Shown here: positions 8,486 through 16,391 of the stretch, one piece after another
Numbering within the stretch: the stretch's first letter is position 1
How the letters are laid out: every line of letters begins with the position of its first letter
Assembly: GCF_902826655.1 (NCBI RefSeq)
Contig: NZ_CADEFR010000006.1
Location: 1 to 64,000, forward strand
Reading direction: 5' to 3'
DNA length: 64,000 bases
DNA from: an uncultured Methylibium sp.
Lineage (GTDB): Bacteria; Pseudomonadota; Gammaproteobacteria; Burkholderiales; Burkholderiaceae_C
The notes under the pieces: generated by a model
The model's database searches: none
The model's input: the letters and a program-made list of their open reading frames with translations, nothing else
Told to the model about the DNA's origin: nothing
Position numbers and translations under genes: made by a program

Positions 8486-9771
8486 ACGCCCATGACTCCG
8501 CGCCAGTAGCCGTACATGCCGCGGATCAGGGTCTCGGTGACCATGTGCGGCGTGTCCTTCGCCTCGCGGCCGTCGAGCTCGCTCAGCGTGCGGGCGCCGT
8601 CGTTCGCCGCGAAGGCGCGCTGCACGAACTCGATCACCTCGCCGTCGTCGGCGCTGACATAGCCCGCCGGCCCGAAGAGATTGGCCTGGCGCAGGCGGCG
8701 CCGCGTCATCGCCGCGTCGTCGTCGGCAAAGCCGAAATGCGTCCAGACGAAGTCGAAGGCGCCGGGGCCGGCCGGGATGATCTGCCGCGTCGACAGCGAG
8801 TTGACCTGCTGCTGCACGATCAGGCTCGGGAAGATGGTCTGCATCACGACGCTGGGACCGTTCCACCAGGCCTCGGGCACGACGTCGAGGACGCGGTCGT
8901 CCTGCAGGCTCATCTGGTCGCGAAAGCTGGTCACGCCCTGGGTCACGTCACCGCCGCCGCCGGCGTTGCGCGTGGAGATCATCGCGGCATGGCGATGCTG
9001 CGCGTCCATCACCATGCGGCTGGTCTGATCGGCGCGCCACAGGCCGAAGGTGACGAACCAGGTGTGCAGCAGGCCCGGGTGGTAGGGGTCCTTGATGTTC
9101 TCCTGCATCAGCTTCCAGTTGGCGGGGATGCGCTGGCGGTTGATGCCCAGGAGCGTGAGCGGCCGGCCGTCGAAGCAGCGGTCGAACCAGGGCAGGATCG
9201 CGGGGCCGAGGTAGTCTTCCAGCGGCTCGACCTCGGCGTCGAAGCTCGCGAACACCGCGCCGCCGCGCGCCGCGACCTTCAGGCGCGTGAGCCCGTGGTC
9301 CTCGAGCTTGAAGTCCTCGGGCATGCCGCCCTGCACTTCGACGCCGGCCTCGGTGCGGCGCTTGACGCCGCGGCGGAACGGCAGGCCGACCAGCTTGCCT
9401 TCGAGGTCGTAGTTCCACTGGTGGTAGGGGCAGGTGAAGTCCTTGACCGTGCCGCGGCGCTCGCGGCAGAAGGCCACGCCGCGGTGGGCGCAGCGGTTCT
9501 CGACGACATTGAGCGCGCCGTCCTTGCCGCGCACCAGGATCACGCTGCGCTCGCCGATGGAGGTGCGCTTGAAGTCGCCGGGACCGGGCACCTCGCACTC
9601 CAGGCCGACATAGGCCCAGTGGCCGCGGTAGAAGAAGCGCTCCAGTTCCTCGCGGTAGACCTCGGGGTCGGTGTAGACCCAGCCGGGCGCGCGGCTGGTC
9701 GGGGCGTCGCCCCATTCGCGTCGCGCGGCGGCGGGCTCGAAGCGCAGCGGCATCTCGTTCGGGGCGTTCAT
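8482..9771 (-). CDS. Rieske oxygenase alpha subunit, probable salicylate 5-hydroxylase large subunit
   Basis: The 429-residue catalytic subunit has an N-terminal Rieske domain (Cys94, His96 in NRCAHRG; Cys114, His117 in CPYHQW) and a catalytic domain whose mononuclear iron ligands appear in KDPYHPGLLH (His231, His236). An acidic bridge residue, Asp228, sits in the same motif. The pairing with gentisate 1,2-dioxygenase points to an enzyme that makes gentisate, such as salicylate 5-hydroxylase (NagG). Substrate is inferred from the neighbour, not from residues; an oxygenase for a substituted benzoate is a fair alternative. It overlaps genes on both sides by four bases. Confidence 0.85.
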   Translation of the reverse strand: MNAPNEMPLRFEPAAARREWGDAPTSRAPGWVYTDPEVYREELERFFYRGHWAYVGLECEVPGPGDFKRTSIGERSVILVRGKDGALNVVENRCAHRGVAFCRERRGTVKDFTCPYHQWNYDLEGKLVGLPFRRGVKRRTEAGVEVQGGMPEDFKLEDHGLTRLKVAARGGAVFASFDAEVEPLEDYLGPAILPWFDRCFDGRPLTLLGINRQRIPANWKLMQENIKDPYHPGLLHTWFVTFGLWRADQTSRMVMDAQHRHAAMISTRNAGGGGDVTQGVTSFRDQMSLQDDRVLDVVPEAWWNGPSVVMQTIFPSLIVQQQVNSLSTRQIIPAGPGAFDFVWTHFGFADDDAAMTRRRLRQANLFGPAGYVSADDGEVIEFVQRAFAANDGARTLSELDGREAKDTPHMVTETLIRGMYGYWRGVMGV

Positions 9772-10832
9772 GCGGCGGTCTCCTCGCGCAGCAGGCCGGC
9801 CGCCTGCTGCAGCGGCGCGTCCGAGAAGCCGAACAGCACGGTCTCGCGTTCGGCATCGATGCTCAGCCAGTGCCAGGGCGGCACGACGACATGGTCTCTG
9901 GGGCCGACGTCGAAGCCGACGCTGGCGCCGCCCGGTCGGTCGTCGGCGATGGTCAGGCGGGCGCGGCCCTCGACGACCGAGTACACCCGCCCCGCCGTGC
10001 TGCGCGAGCGCTGCGTGGCATGGCGCTCGGGCAGGGCCTGCAGCCAGGTCGCGATCGTCGGCATCGCCCAGCCGCCGGTCGCCGGGTTGACGTAGCGCAC
10101 GCGATGGCCGTGGGCCGCCTCGGGCTCGCCGTGACGCAGCAGGTGGGCCAGGGCCTCGCGGCTGCGCGCGTAGGGGTAGCTGAAGATCGGCGAGGTCGCA
10201 CCGAAGCGCCGCGCGCCCTCCACCGGCAGCAGGCCCTGCCCGTAGCGCGCCAGGCTGTCGCCTTCGACGCGCGTCACGGCCTGCCGGGCCGCGCTGCCGT
10301 TCTCGGCGAAACCGGCTTCGAAGAAGGCGACGGTCGGGATGTCCAGGCCGTCGAGCCAGGTCACCGGCTGCCCGCCGTCGTTGCCGTGCTCGTGCCAGGC
10401 CATCGCCGGCGTGATGATGAAGTCGCCCTCCTCCATCGTCACGCGCTCGCCGTCGACCGCGGTCCAGGCGCCGCGGCCGTCGACGACGAAGCGCAGCGCC
10501 GACTGCGCATGCCGGTGGCTGGGCGCGACCTCGCCCGGCAGGATCAGCTGCAGGCCGGCGTAGAGGCTGCTCGTGATGCGCGACTCGCCGCGCCATCCCG
10601 GGTTCTCGAGGATCAGCACGCGGCGCACCGCTTCCTCGGCACTGATCAGGCGGCCGGCTTCGGCGAGGAAAGGCCGGACCTCGTCCCAGCGCCAGTGCGC
10701 CGGCTGCGTGCGCACGGCTGGCTGCAGCGGCACCAGCGCGTGCAGCACTTCCCACAGCGGCGTCAGGCCCAGCGGCCGCATGCGCTCGTAGAGCGCGGCA
10801 CGCTCGGCCTGCGGTGGGGCGCGGTCGTTCAT
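9768..10832 (-). CDS. Gentisate 1,2-dioxygenase
   Basis: This 354-residue bicupin cleaves gentisate (2,5-dihydroxybenzoate) to maleylpyruvate using Fe(II). The first cupin shows the metal motif PSHRHAQSALRFVVDG (His106, His108) and AMAWHEHGN (His147, His149); the second cupin around residues 270-330 (GRVYSVVEGRARL, DHVVVPPWHWLSI) is degenerate, as usual for the family. Opening motif LTPLWEVLHALVP is typical. It is the first gene of the leftward operon, so gentisate cleavage and the oxygenase are co-expressed. Maleylpyruvate isomerase and fumarylpyruvate hydrolase are not found next to it. Confidence 0.92.
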   Translation of the reverse strand: MNDRAPPQAERAALYERMRPLGLTPLWEVLHALVPLQPAVRTQPAHWRWDEVRPFLAEAGRLISAEEAVRRVLILENPGWRGESRITSSLYAGLQLILPGEVAPSHRHAQSALRFVVDGRGAWTAVDGERVTMEEGDFIITPAMAWHEHGNDGGQPVTWLDGLDIPTVAFFEAGFAENGSAARQAVTRVEGDSLARYGQGLLPVEGARRFGATSPIFSYPYARSREALAHLLRHGEPEAAHGHRVRYVNPATGGWAMPTIATWLQALPERHATQRSRSTAGRVYSVVEGRARLTIADDRPGGASVGFDVGPRDHVVVPPWHWLSIDAERETVLFGFSDAPLQQAAGLLREETAA

Positions 10833-10887
10833 CGACGAATTGTCGGCCGCGTCGCCGATTCAGGCTAGGCTGGCGACTTGACTTCCA

Positions 10888-10906
10888 TCATTCACACCAT
10901 GAATGA
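10888..10906. promoter_or_regulatory. Inverted repeat, candidate LysR-type operator
   Basis: TCATTC and GAATGA form a perfect 6-bp inverted repeat separated by seven bases. Its core TTCACACCATGAA fits the LysR-family T-N11-A box. It overlaps the start codon of the LysR gene (10899) and lies 56-74 bases upstream of the gentisate dioxygenase start (10832), where a regulator could both repress itself and control the operon. Function is inferred from position and symmetry. Confidence 0.5.
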
Positions 10907-11822
10907 CAGCCGCCCGCTCGACCTGAACCTGCTGCGCGTCTTCGACGCCCTGTTCCGCGCGCGCCGCGTGGCACCGGCCGCGGCGGCCGTCGGCCTGACG
11001 CAGCCGGCCTTCAGCAATGCGCTGGCGCGGCTGCGACGGCAGCTCGACGACGAGCTCTTCACCCGCACGCCGGCCGGCATGCAGCCGACGGCGCATGCCG
11101 AGCGGATCGCGCCGTCGGTGGCGCAGGCGCTGGCGCAGCTCGAGGCCAGCCTGGCGCCGCCGGCGGCCTTCGACCCGGCGCGCAGCGACCGCGTCTTCCG
11201 CATCGCCATGACCGACATCGGCGAGATCTACTTCCTGCCGACCCTGCTGGCCGCGCTGCAGCGCGAGGCACCGCAGGTCGGCATCGCGACCGTGCGCCAC
11301 AGCGTGCGCGAAGGCGCGCTAGACCTGCGCGAGGCGCTGGCGCGCGGCAGCGTGGACCTGGCGGTCGGCTGGCTGCCGGACCTGGGCTCCGGCGTGTTCC
11401 AGCGCCGGCTGTTCGAGCAGCGCTACGTCTGCCTGATGTCGGCGGCGCACCCGCTGGCCGGCACGCGGCTGACGCAGGCGCGCTTCCTGAAGGCGCGGCA
11501 TGCGGCCGTCGCGTCCGAGGGCACCGGCCACGGCCGCGTCGAGACCCTGATGCGCCGCCTGGGCGTCAAGCGCCTGGTCAGCCTGCAGCTGCCGCACTTC
11601 GTCGCGGTGCCGCACATCGTGGCCGGCACCGACCTGCTGGTGACGGTGCCGGAAGCGCTGGCCGAGCGGGTCGCCGAACCGTTCGACCTGGTGGTGCGCG
11701 AGCACCCGATCGCGCTGCCGCGCTTTCCGGTCAGCCTGTTCTGGCACCGCCGGGCCCACCAGGACGCCGGCCAGCGCTGGCTGCGCGAGCGCTTCGTCGC
11801 GCTGTTCGCGCGAGAGGACTGA
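10899..11822 (+). CDS. LysR-family transcriptional regulator (NagR/NahR-like)
   Basis: The 307-residue regulator has an N-terminal winged helix-turn-helix (LDLNLLRVFDALFRARRVAP then AVGLTQPAFSNALARLR, about residues 6-42) and a LysR substrate-binding domain from about residue 90 (RVFRIAMTDIGEIYFLPTLL). It is divergent from the gentisate/oxygenase operon with 66 bases between, the usual arrangement for a LysR activator of an aromatic pathway. A TTG at 10878 could extend the protein by seven residues, but ATG at 10899 gives the normal family N-terminus MNDSRPLDLNLL. The likely inducer is salicylate or a related acid, by inference. Confidence 0.88.
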   Translation: MNDSRPLDLNLLRVFDALFRARRVAPAAAAVGLTQPAFSNALARLRRQLDDELFTRTPAGMQPTAHAERIAPSVAQALAQLEASLAPPAAFDPARSDRVFRIAMTDIGEIYFLPTLLAALQREAPQVGIATVRHSVREGALDLREALARGSVDLAVGWLPDLGSGVFQRRLFEQRYVCLMSAAHPLAGTRLTQARFLKARHAAVASEGTGHGRVETLMRRLGVKRLVSLQLPHFVAVPHIVAGTDLLVTVPEALAERVAEPFDLVVREHPIALPRFPVSLFWHRRAHQDAGQRWLRERFVALFARED

Positions 11823-11835
11823 CGCTGGCGCCGCC

Positions 11836-12741
11836 TCAGTCGGCAGCGCGCAGCGCGGCGCGCAGCTGCTGACCGAGTTCGGGCTTGGCCGCGAAGGGGT
11901 CCGTCGGGTTGCGGGCCAGCATCACGTCTTCCATGCGCGTCTGCACGCTGGCGAGCGCCTGCGGGTGGCTGTAGATGTAGAACTGCCGGTCGCGCACCGC
12001 ATCCATGACGCGCTGCGCCACCTGCTCGGCCGTCACCTTGCCCGAGCCCACGGCCTTGCCGATCATCGCCTGCCCGATCAGCTGGCTCCGGGTCGGCTTG
12101 CCCGCGGCCAGCTCGCCCGGCCGGTTCCGATGGCTGTGGTGGATGCCGGTGGGCACGAAGAACGGGCACAGCACCGACGCGTGGATCTGGTCGGTGACCA
12201 GGCTCAGGTCCTGGTGGAGCGTCTCGCTGAGGCTGACGACCGCGTGCTTGGTGACGTTGTAGACGCCCATGTTGGGCGCGTTCAGCAGGCCCGCCATCGA
12301 CGCGGTGTTGACGACGTGGCCCTCGTAGTCCGGATCGGCCGCGGCGGCCGCCAGCATCATCGGCGTGAAGACGCGCACCCCGTGGGCCACGCCCATCAGG
12401 TTGACGCCGACGACCCATTCCCAGTCCTTCAGCGTGTGCTCCCAGATCAGCCCGCCGAAGCCGACGCCGGCGTTGTTGAAGACGAGGTGCGGCGCGCCGA
12501 AGCGCGCCTGGACGGCGGCCCCCAGCGCCTCGACCTCGGCGGACTTGGCCACGTCCAGGCGGAACGGCAGCACCGGTGAACCCAGCGCCTCGATCTCGGC
12601 GACCGCACGGTCCAGCGCGTCCTGCTGCACGTCGGCCATCACCACGTTCATGCCCTCGCGGGCGGCGATGCGCGCGGTCTCGAGCCCGAAGCCCGAACCG
12701 GCGCCGGTGATGACCGCGGTGCGGCCCGAAAAGCTCTTCAT
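11836..12741 (-). CDS. Short-chain dehydrogenase/reductase (SDR)
   Basis: The 301-residue protein is a classical SDR. The cofactor motif ITGAGSGFGLETA lies at residues 11-23, NNAG at 89-92, catalytic Ser148 in NTASMAG, and Tyr161/Lys165 in YNVTK. A C-terminal extension of about 50 residues (from about 250) follows the core and ends the protein beyond the usual 250-280. Asp37 after the second strand suggests an NAD(H) preference. It is the last gene of a six-gene leftward operon; its ATG overlaps the GST gene stop as ATGA. Substrate unknown; neighbours suggest a fatty or terpenoid alcohol/ketone. Confidence 0.88.
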   Translation of the reverse strand: MKSFSGRTAVITGAGSGFGLETARIAAREGMNVVMADVQQDALDRAVAEIEALGSPVLPFRLDVAKSAEVEALGAAVQARFGAPHLVFNNAGVGFGGLIWEHTLKDWEWVVGVNLMGVAHGVRVFTPMMLAAAAADPDYEGHVVNTASMAGLLNAPNMGVYNVTKHAVVSLSETLHQDLSLVTDQIHASVLCPFFVPTGIHHSHRNRPGELAAGKPTRSQLIGQAMIGKAVGSGKVTAEQVAQRVMDAVRDRQFYIYSHPQALASVQTRMEDVMLARNPTDPFAAKPELGQQLRAALRAAD

Positions 12742-13676
12742 GATTCGATCTTCTCCTTCTTGATCTGGAAGCCCAGGCGCGGGAAGTGCACGTGCACGAG
12801 GCCGGCGCGCGGGTCGCTGCGGGCGATGGTCACGCTGTCGACGCCCAGGCCGACCAGCCGGCCGGGTGTCGGGTCGAGCCCGTAGTCGGTGGCGGCGACC
12901 GTGACCGCGTCGCCGGCTTCGAAGCCGAGTCCTGGCGCCACCTCGACCGGCGCGTGGCCCGGGGCGGCCGCGGCCACGGCGATCGCCTCGCCGCTGTCCA
13001 TCAGCGACGGCCGGCCGTGGCCGAGCGCCAGCGTGCGCTGCAGCCAGGCCAGCACCCGTGGGTGGCGCTGCAGGACACCGGCCACGGGCGGCACGCGATG
13101 CACGAACCACAGGCAATGCGCGACCGAGAAGTCGGCGATGCTGAGCTGCGGACCGGCCAGGTGGGCCCGGTCGTCGCCGAGATGGAGCTCCAGCCAGGCC
13201 AGGTAACTGTGCAGCGCGACGGTGGCGTCGGCCAGGGTCGGCCGGCGCATGCCGGCGGTGAAGGCCGCGCGGTCGGCGGCAAAGGCCAGGGCCACTTCGG
13301 GGGCGACGTCGGCGAGGGCCGCTGCGGCCCCGCGCGGCTGCAGCGCATAGGGCACCGCGGCCCAGAAGAGGCGGCTGTCGGCCCACTGGGCCAGCATCTG
13401 GGCCGTGCCGGCGGATTCGGGTGGGTACAGCGGCGGTTCGGGCTGGAGCCGGTCGAGCAGCCGGCAGATCAGCGCGCTGTCGCAGTAGATGTCGGCGCCG
13501 ATCTGCAGGAAGGGGGTGCGCCGGTAGCCGCCGGTCAGCGCCAGCACGTCGGGCTTGGGCATCACCACGGGGATGTGCACCGAGCGCCAGGCCAGGGCCT
13601 TGGCGCCGAGCACCAGCCGCACCTTCTCGGAGAACGGCGAGGTCGTGTAGTGGTGGAGGATCAGCTCGGCGCTCAT
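12738..13676 (-). CDS. Glutathione S-transferase-like protein with extra C-terminal domain
   Basis: The 312-residue product has a thioredoxin-like GST N-domain (about 1-80: LHHYTTSPFSEKVRLVLGAK, then GGYRRTPFLQIGADIYCDSA) and an all-helical C-domain (about 90-215). A further 80 residues (about 230-312) form a predicted beta-rich unit, with VEVAPGLGFEAGDAVTVAAT and GRLVGLGVDSVTIARSD, ending in the charged tail QIKKEKIES. Standard GSTs stop near 210-230 residues, so the tail is unusual. The Ser at 13 in TTSPFSEK is in the catalytic position. It overlaps both neighbours by four bases. It is not a maleylpyruvate isomerase by sequence, despite being near the gentisate genes. Confidence 0.8.
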   Translation of the reverse strand: MSAELILHHYTTSPFSEKVRLVLGAKALAWRSVHIPVVMPKPDVLALTGGYRRTPFLQIGADIYCDSALICRLLDRLQPEPPLYPPESAGTAQMLAQWADSRLFWAAVPYALQPRGAAAALADVAPEVALAFAADRAAFTAGMRRPTLADATVALHSYLAWLELHLGDDRAHLAGPQLSIADFSVAHCLWFVHRVPPVAGVLQRHPRVLAWLQRTLALGHGRPSLMDSGEAIAVAAAAPGHAPVEVAPGLGFEAGDAVTVAATDYGLDPTPGRLVGLGVDSVTIARSDPRAGLVHVHFPRLGFQIKKEKIES

Positions 13677-14872
13677 GCGGACCTCAGCGTGGCGCGGCGC
13701 TGCGGCCGCGCGGCGAAGATCGTGCGCAAGGTCGCCGACAGGTCGCGCACCTCGGCGCCCTGCAGCGCGCCCTTCCCGGCCAGCAGGCGGTGCAGTCGCG
13801 GCAGGTGGTAGTGCGGCACCGCCGGATAGAGGTGGTGCTCGAGATGGTGATTGACGTGGTGCGGGAACAGCAGCGCACGGCCCGCCAGGTTCAGCAGCGT
13901 GTCGCCGAAGCGGCCGCTCTGCGCGCGCCCGGTCAGGTTGCTGCGCGCCGCGGTCAGCGGCGAGCTCAGGTCGGTGACCGCGCCGTGCTCGCAGATCGCG
14001 CGCAGCCGCAGGATGGGCTGCAGCACCGTCAGCAGCGGCAGCAGCCACAGCACCGCGTACTGCGCCAGGCCTTGCCAACCGCCGAGCGCGAGGGCCGCGG
14101 CGGGCAATGCGAGCTGGAACGCCACCACCCACCAGCGATCGGCCCGCGCCGCGCGCCGCAACTCGGCCGAGGTGTCGTTCAGCAGCTTCTGCGTGCGGGC
14201 CGCTTCGCCGGGCGCCGCCTGCTCGTCGTTGATGGCCGGCGCGCCGAAGAAGTAGGCATAGGTCTTCCAGGCGTTCCAGCCGGCCAGGTCCTGCGCGAGC
14301 TTCTTCCACAGGTAGGCCACGCCGCGCGGGTAGCCGCCGTGGATCGCGGTGTCCGGGTCCTGCGGGCCGTAGAGGTGGTTGTGGTGCAGGCGGTGGATCA
14401 CGCGGTAGGTGCACATCGAGATGCCGCCGGTCATGCCGATCAGGCGGCCCAGCGCATCGTTGGCGCCGCGGTGGCTCAGCAGCCGGTAGTGCGCCGACTC
14501 GTGCGCCAGGATGAAGAAGCCGTGCTGCTGCACGCCGACGACCAGCACCGACAGCAGCACCCAGGCGCTCGGCCAGACCGCGAGGCCGAAGGCGATGGCG
14601 GCGCCGCTGACGGCGACCGTGAGCGCCACGGCGGCCAGCGAGCGAGCGTCGTTCAGGCGCGTCAGCGGCGCCAGCTCCTCGGCGCTCAGCACGCGCCGCG
14701 CGGCGGCGTTGCCCTGCCCCGCCAGCGAGGGCGCGGCCAGCGGTCGGAGGTCCTCGCGGAACTCTTCGCCGACCCCGCTGCCATCCAGCAGACGCCGTGG
14801 ATCCGGCTCTGCCGGGCCACTGGCGTCGCCCCCTCGAGGGGGCGCGGCGGAGCCGCAACGGGGGTGGTCCAT
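13673..14872 (-). CDS. Membrane-bound fatty acid desaturase
   Basis: The product (399 residues from the ATG at 14872) is an integral membrane diiron desaturase. Three histidine boxes are visible: HESAH, HRLHHNH and NHHLEHH; a further HEHGA-like CEHGAV segment precedes the last. Hydrophobic spans flank them (for example AVALTVAVSGAAIAFGLAV and WVLLSVLVVGV). The chosen ATG overlaps the stop of the reductase gene as TGATG, but the first roughly 30 codons run through a GC-rich element that looks like a dispersed intergenic repeat; a GTG at 14692 just before LSAEELAPLTRL may be the true start. Substrate is probably a phospholipid acyl chain. Confidence 0.85.
   Translation of the reverse strand: MDHPRCGSAAPPRGGDASGPAEPDPRRLLDGSGVGEEFREDLRPLAAPSLAGQGNAAARRVLSAEELAPLTRLNDARSLAAVALTVAVSGAAIAFGLAVWPSAWVLLSVLVVGVQQHGFFILAHESAHYRLLSHRGANDALGRLIGMTGGISMCTYRVIHRLHHNHLYGPQDPDTAIHGGYPRGVAYLWKKLAQDLAGWNAWKTYAYFFGAPAINDEQAAPGEAARTQKLLNDTSAELRRAARADRWWVVAFQLALPAAALALGGWQGLAQYAVLWLLPLLTVLQPILRLRAICEHGAVTDLSSPLTAARSNLTGRAQSGRFGDTLLNLAGRALLFPHHVNHHLEHHLYPAVPHYHLPRLHRLLAGKGALQGAEVRDLSATLRTIFAARPQRRATLRSA
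14785..14872. repeat. GC-rich palindromic element resembling a dispersed intergenic repeat
   Basis: The stretch contains CCCCCTCGAGGGGG, a perfect 14-bp palindrome at 14830-14843, flanked by GGCGTCGCC and CGGAGCCGCAACGGGGGTGG. Similar strings recur between genes in Rubrivivax-group genomes as far as I recall, but no second copy was seen in this window. It lies between the reductase stop and the conserved part of the desaturase, so it forms either the desaturase N-terminus or an untranslated spacer. Confidence 0.4.
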
Positions 14873-15891
14873 CAGACGAGCTTGACCAGCTGCTTGCCGA
14901 AGTTGCGGCCCTTCAGCAAGCCCATGAAGGCCTCGGGCGCATTGGCCAGGCCGTCGGCCACGGTCTCGCGGTACTTGAGCTTGCCGGTCGCGACCATCGT
15001 GCCGAGCTCCTTCAGCGCCTGCGGCCAGACTTCCATGTGCTCGCTGACGATGAAGCCTTCGAGCTTCATGCGGTTGGACAGGATCAGCTGCGGGTGCAGC
15101 ATCGGGATCGGCTCGCCGTTGTAGCCCGAGATCATTCCGCAGAAGGCCATGCGCGCGAAGGCATTGCAACGCAGCATCACGGCGTCGAGGATCATGCCGC
15201 CGACGTTTTCGAAGTAGCCGTCGATGCCGCCCGGGCAGGCGGCCTTGAGCGCGGTGCTCAGCGACTTCAGGTCGGGATGCTGCTTGTAGTCGATGCAGGC
15301 ATCGAAGCCGAGTTCACCGGTGACGTAGGCGCACTTGTCCGGCCCGCCGGCCAGGCCCACGGCGCGCGCGCCGCGCGCCTTGGCGAGCTGCCCCACGGCC
15401 CCGCCGACCGCGCCGCTGGCCGCGCTGACGACCACGGTCTCGCCGGCCTTGGGCGCGATGATCTGCGTCAGCCCGTACCACGCCGTCACGCCGGGCATGC
15501 CGACCGCGCCGAGGTAGGCCGACAGCGGCACGTGGCGGGTGTCGACCTTGTTCAGCACGCCGCGCTGGCTGGCGTCGACCAGCTGGTAGAGCTGCCAGCC
15601 GCCCATGCCGACCACCTGGTCGCCGACCGCGAAATTGGCGTTCTTCGACGCCACCACCTCGCCGGCGGTGCCGCCGATCATCACTTCGTTCAGCGGCTGC
15701 GGCTGGGCGTAGCTCTTGCCCTCGTTCATGCGGCCGCGCATGTAAGGGTCGAGCGACAGGTAGTGGTTGCGCACCAGCACCTGGCCGTCCTTCAGCTCGG
15801 GCAGCGCGGCCTCGACCAGCTTGAAGTTGGACGCGGTCGGCTCGCCCTCGGGACGCGAAGCGAGCAGGATCTGTTGGTTCATCGTGGCCAT
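14872..15891 (-). CDS. NADP-dependent zinc-free MDR oxidoreductase (CurA / leukotriene B4 dehydrogenase-like)
   Basis: The 339-residue protein belongs to the medium-chain dehydrogenase/reductase family without catalytic zinc. Markers are LSLDPYMRGRM near residue 45, the Rossmann segment VVSAASGAVGGAVGQLAKARG (about 155-175), and IDYKQ, YFENVGG and MISGYN. Family members (CurA, PTGR1, alkenal reductases) reduce alpha,beta-unsaturated carbonyls with NADPH. In this operon it could detoxify or process enones from desaturated lipids; that is inference. It starts 28 bases after the thioesterase stop and its own stop overlaps the desaturase ATG. Confidence 0.92.
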   Translation of the reverse strand: MATMNQQILLASRPEGEPTASNFKLVEAALPELKDGQVLVRNHYLSLDPYMRGRMNEGKSYAQPQPLNEVMIGGTAGEVVASKNANFAVGDQVVGMGGWQLYQLVDASQRGVLNKVDTRHVPLSAYLGAVGMPGVTAWYGLTQIIAPKAGETVVVSAASGAVGGAVGQLAKARGARAVGLAGGPDKCAYVTGELGFDACIDYKQHPDLKSLSTALKAACPGGIDGYFENVGGMILDAVMLRCNAFARMAFCGMISGYNGEPIPMLHPQLILSNRMKLEGFIVSEHMEVWPQALKELGTMVATGKLKYRETVADGLANAPEAFMGLLKGRNFGKQLVKLV

Positions 15892-15919
15892 GGGATGGGC
15901 CCTCCGCTAGGTCGGATCA

Positions 15920-16375
15920 TCAGTCGGAGCCGCTGCCGTCGAGGCGGCGTTGCAGCGGCTGGGTGTCGCGGGCGCCGGTGGGCAGCGCCTGCAGGTACTT
16001 GAAGGTGCCGCTGGCGTGGGCGCACAGCCGGCCGTCGTCGCCGACGACGCTGCCTTCGCAGAAGGCCAGCGTCGCGGTCCGGTGCAGCAGCCGGCCCTTG
16101 CCGAGCAGGCGGCCGAGGCCGGGTCGCATGAAGCTGGTCTTCATCTCGATCGTCACGACGCCGGGCCCGAAGTTCGGGTGGCTGCGATTGACGCTGCGTG
16201 CCGCATGCGCCATCACGACATCGAGCAGCGTCATCGTCAGGCCGCCGTGCGCAACCTTGAACGAGTTGCACATCGACTCGGTCAGGGTCACCGCGATCTC
16301 GGCCTCGCCGTCGGCCATGCCCAGCAGCTCGAAGCCGAGCTGCTCGACGAAGGGGATGTGGACGGGGAAGTCCAT
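15920..16375 (-). CDS. Hotdog-fold thioesterase (PaaI family)
   Basis: The 151-residue protein has a hotdog fold with the PaaI-type signature SMCNSFKVAHGGLTMTLLD, including the HGG turn at the active site, followed by VTIEMKTSFMRPG and GRLLHRTATLAFCEG. Such enzymes hydrolyse acyl-CoA or aryl-CoA thioesters. ATG at 16375 is chosen; a GTG at 16399 would add eight residues and overlap the upstream SDR stop, so the start is uncertain. The gene lies between an SDR and the CurA-type reductase in the same operon. Confidence 0.85.
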   Translation of the reverse strand: MDFPVHIPFVEQLGFELLGMADGEAEIAVTLTESMCNSFKVAHGGLTMTLLDVVMAHAARSVNRSHPNFGPGVVTIEMKTSFMRPGLGRLLGKGRLLHRTATLAFCEGSVVGDDGRLCAHASGTFKYLQALPTGARDTQPLQRRLDGSGSD

Positions 16376-16391
16376 GCTCGCGGTCCCGTGA

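Noticed and set aside
12738-13676. GST-like gene as the maleylpyruvate isomerase of the gentisate pathway
   Set aside because: It lies in a different operon, carries an extra domain and lacks the zeta-class SSCxWRVRIAL-type start.
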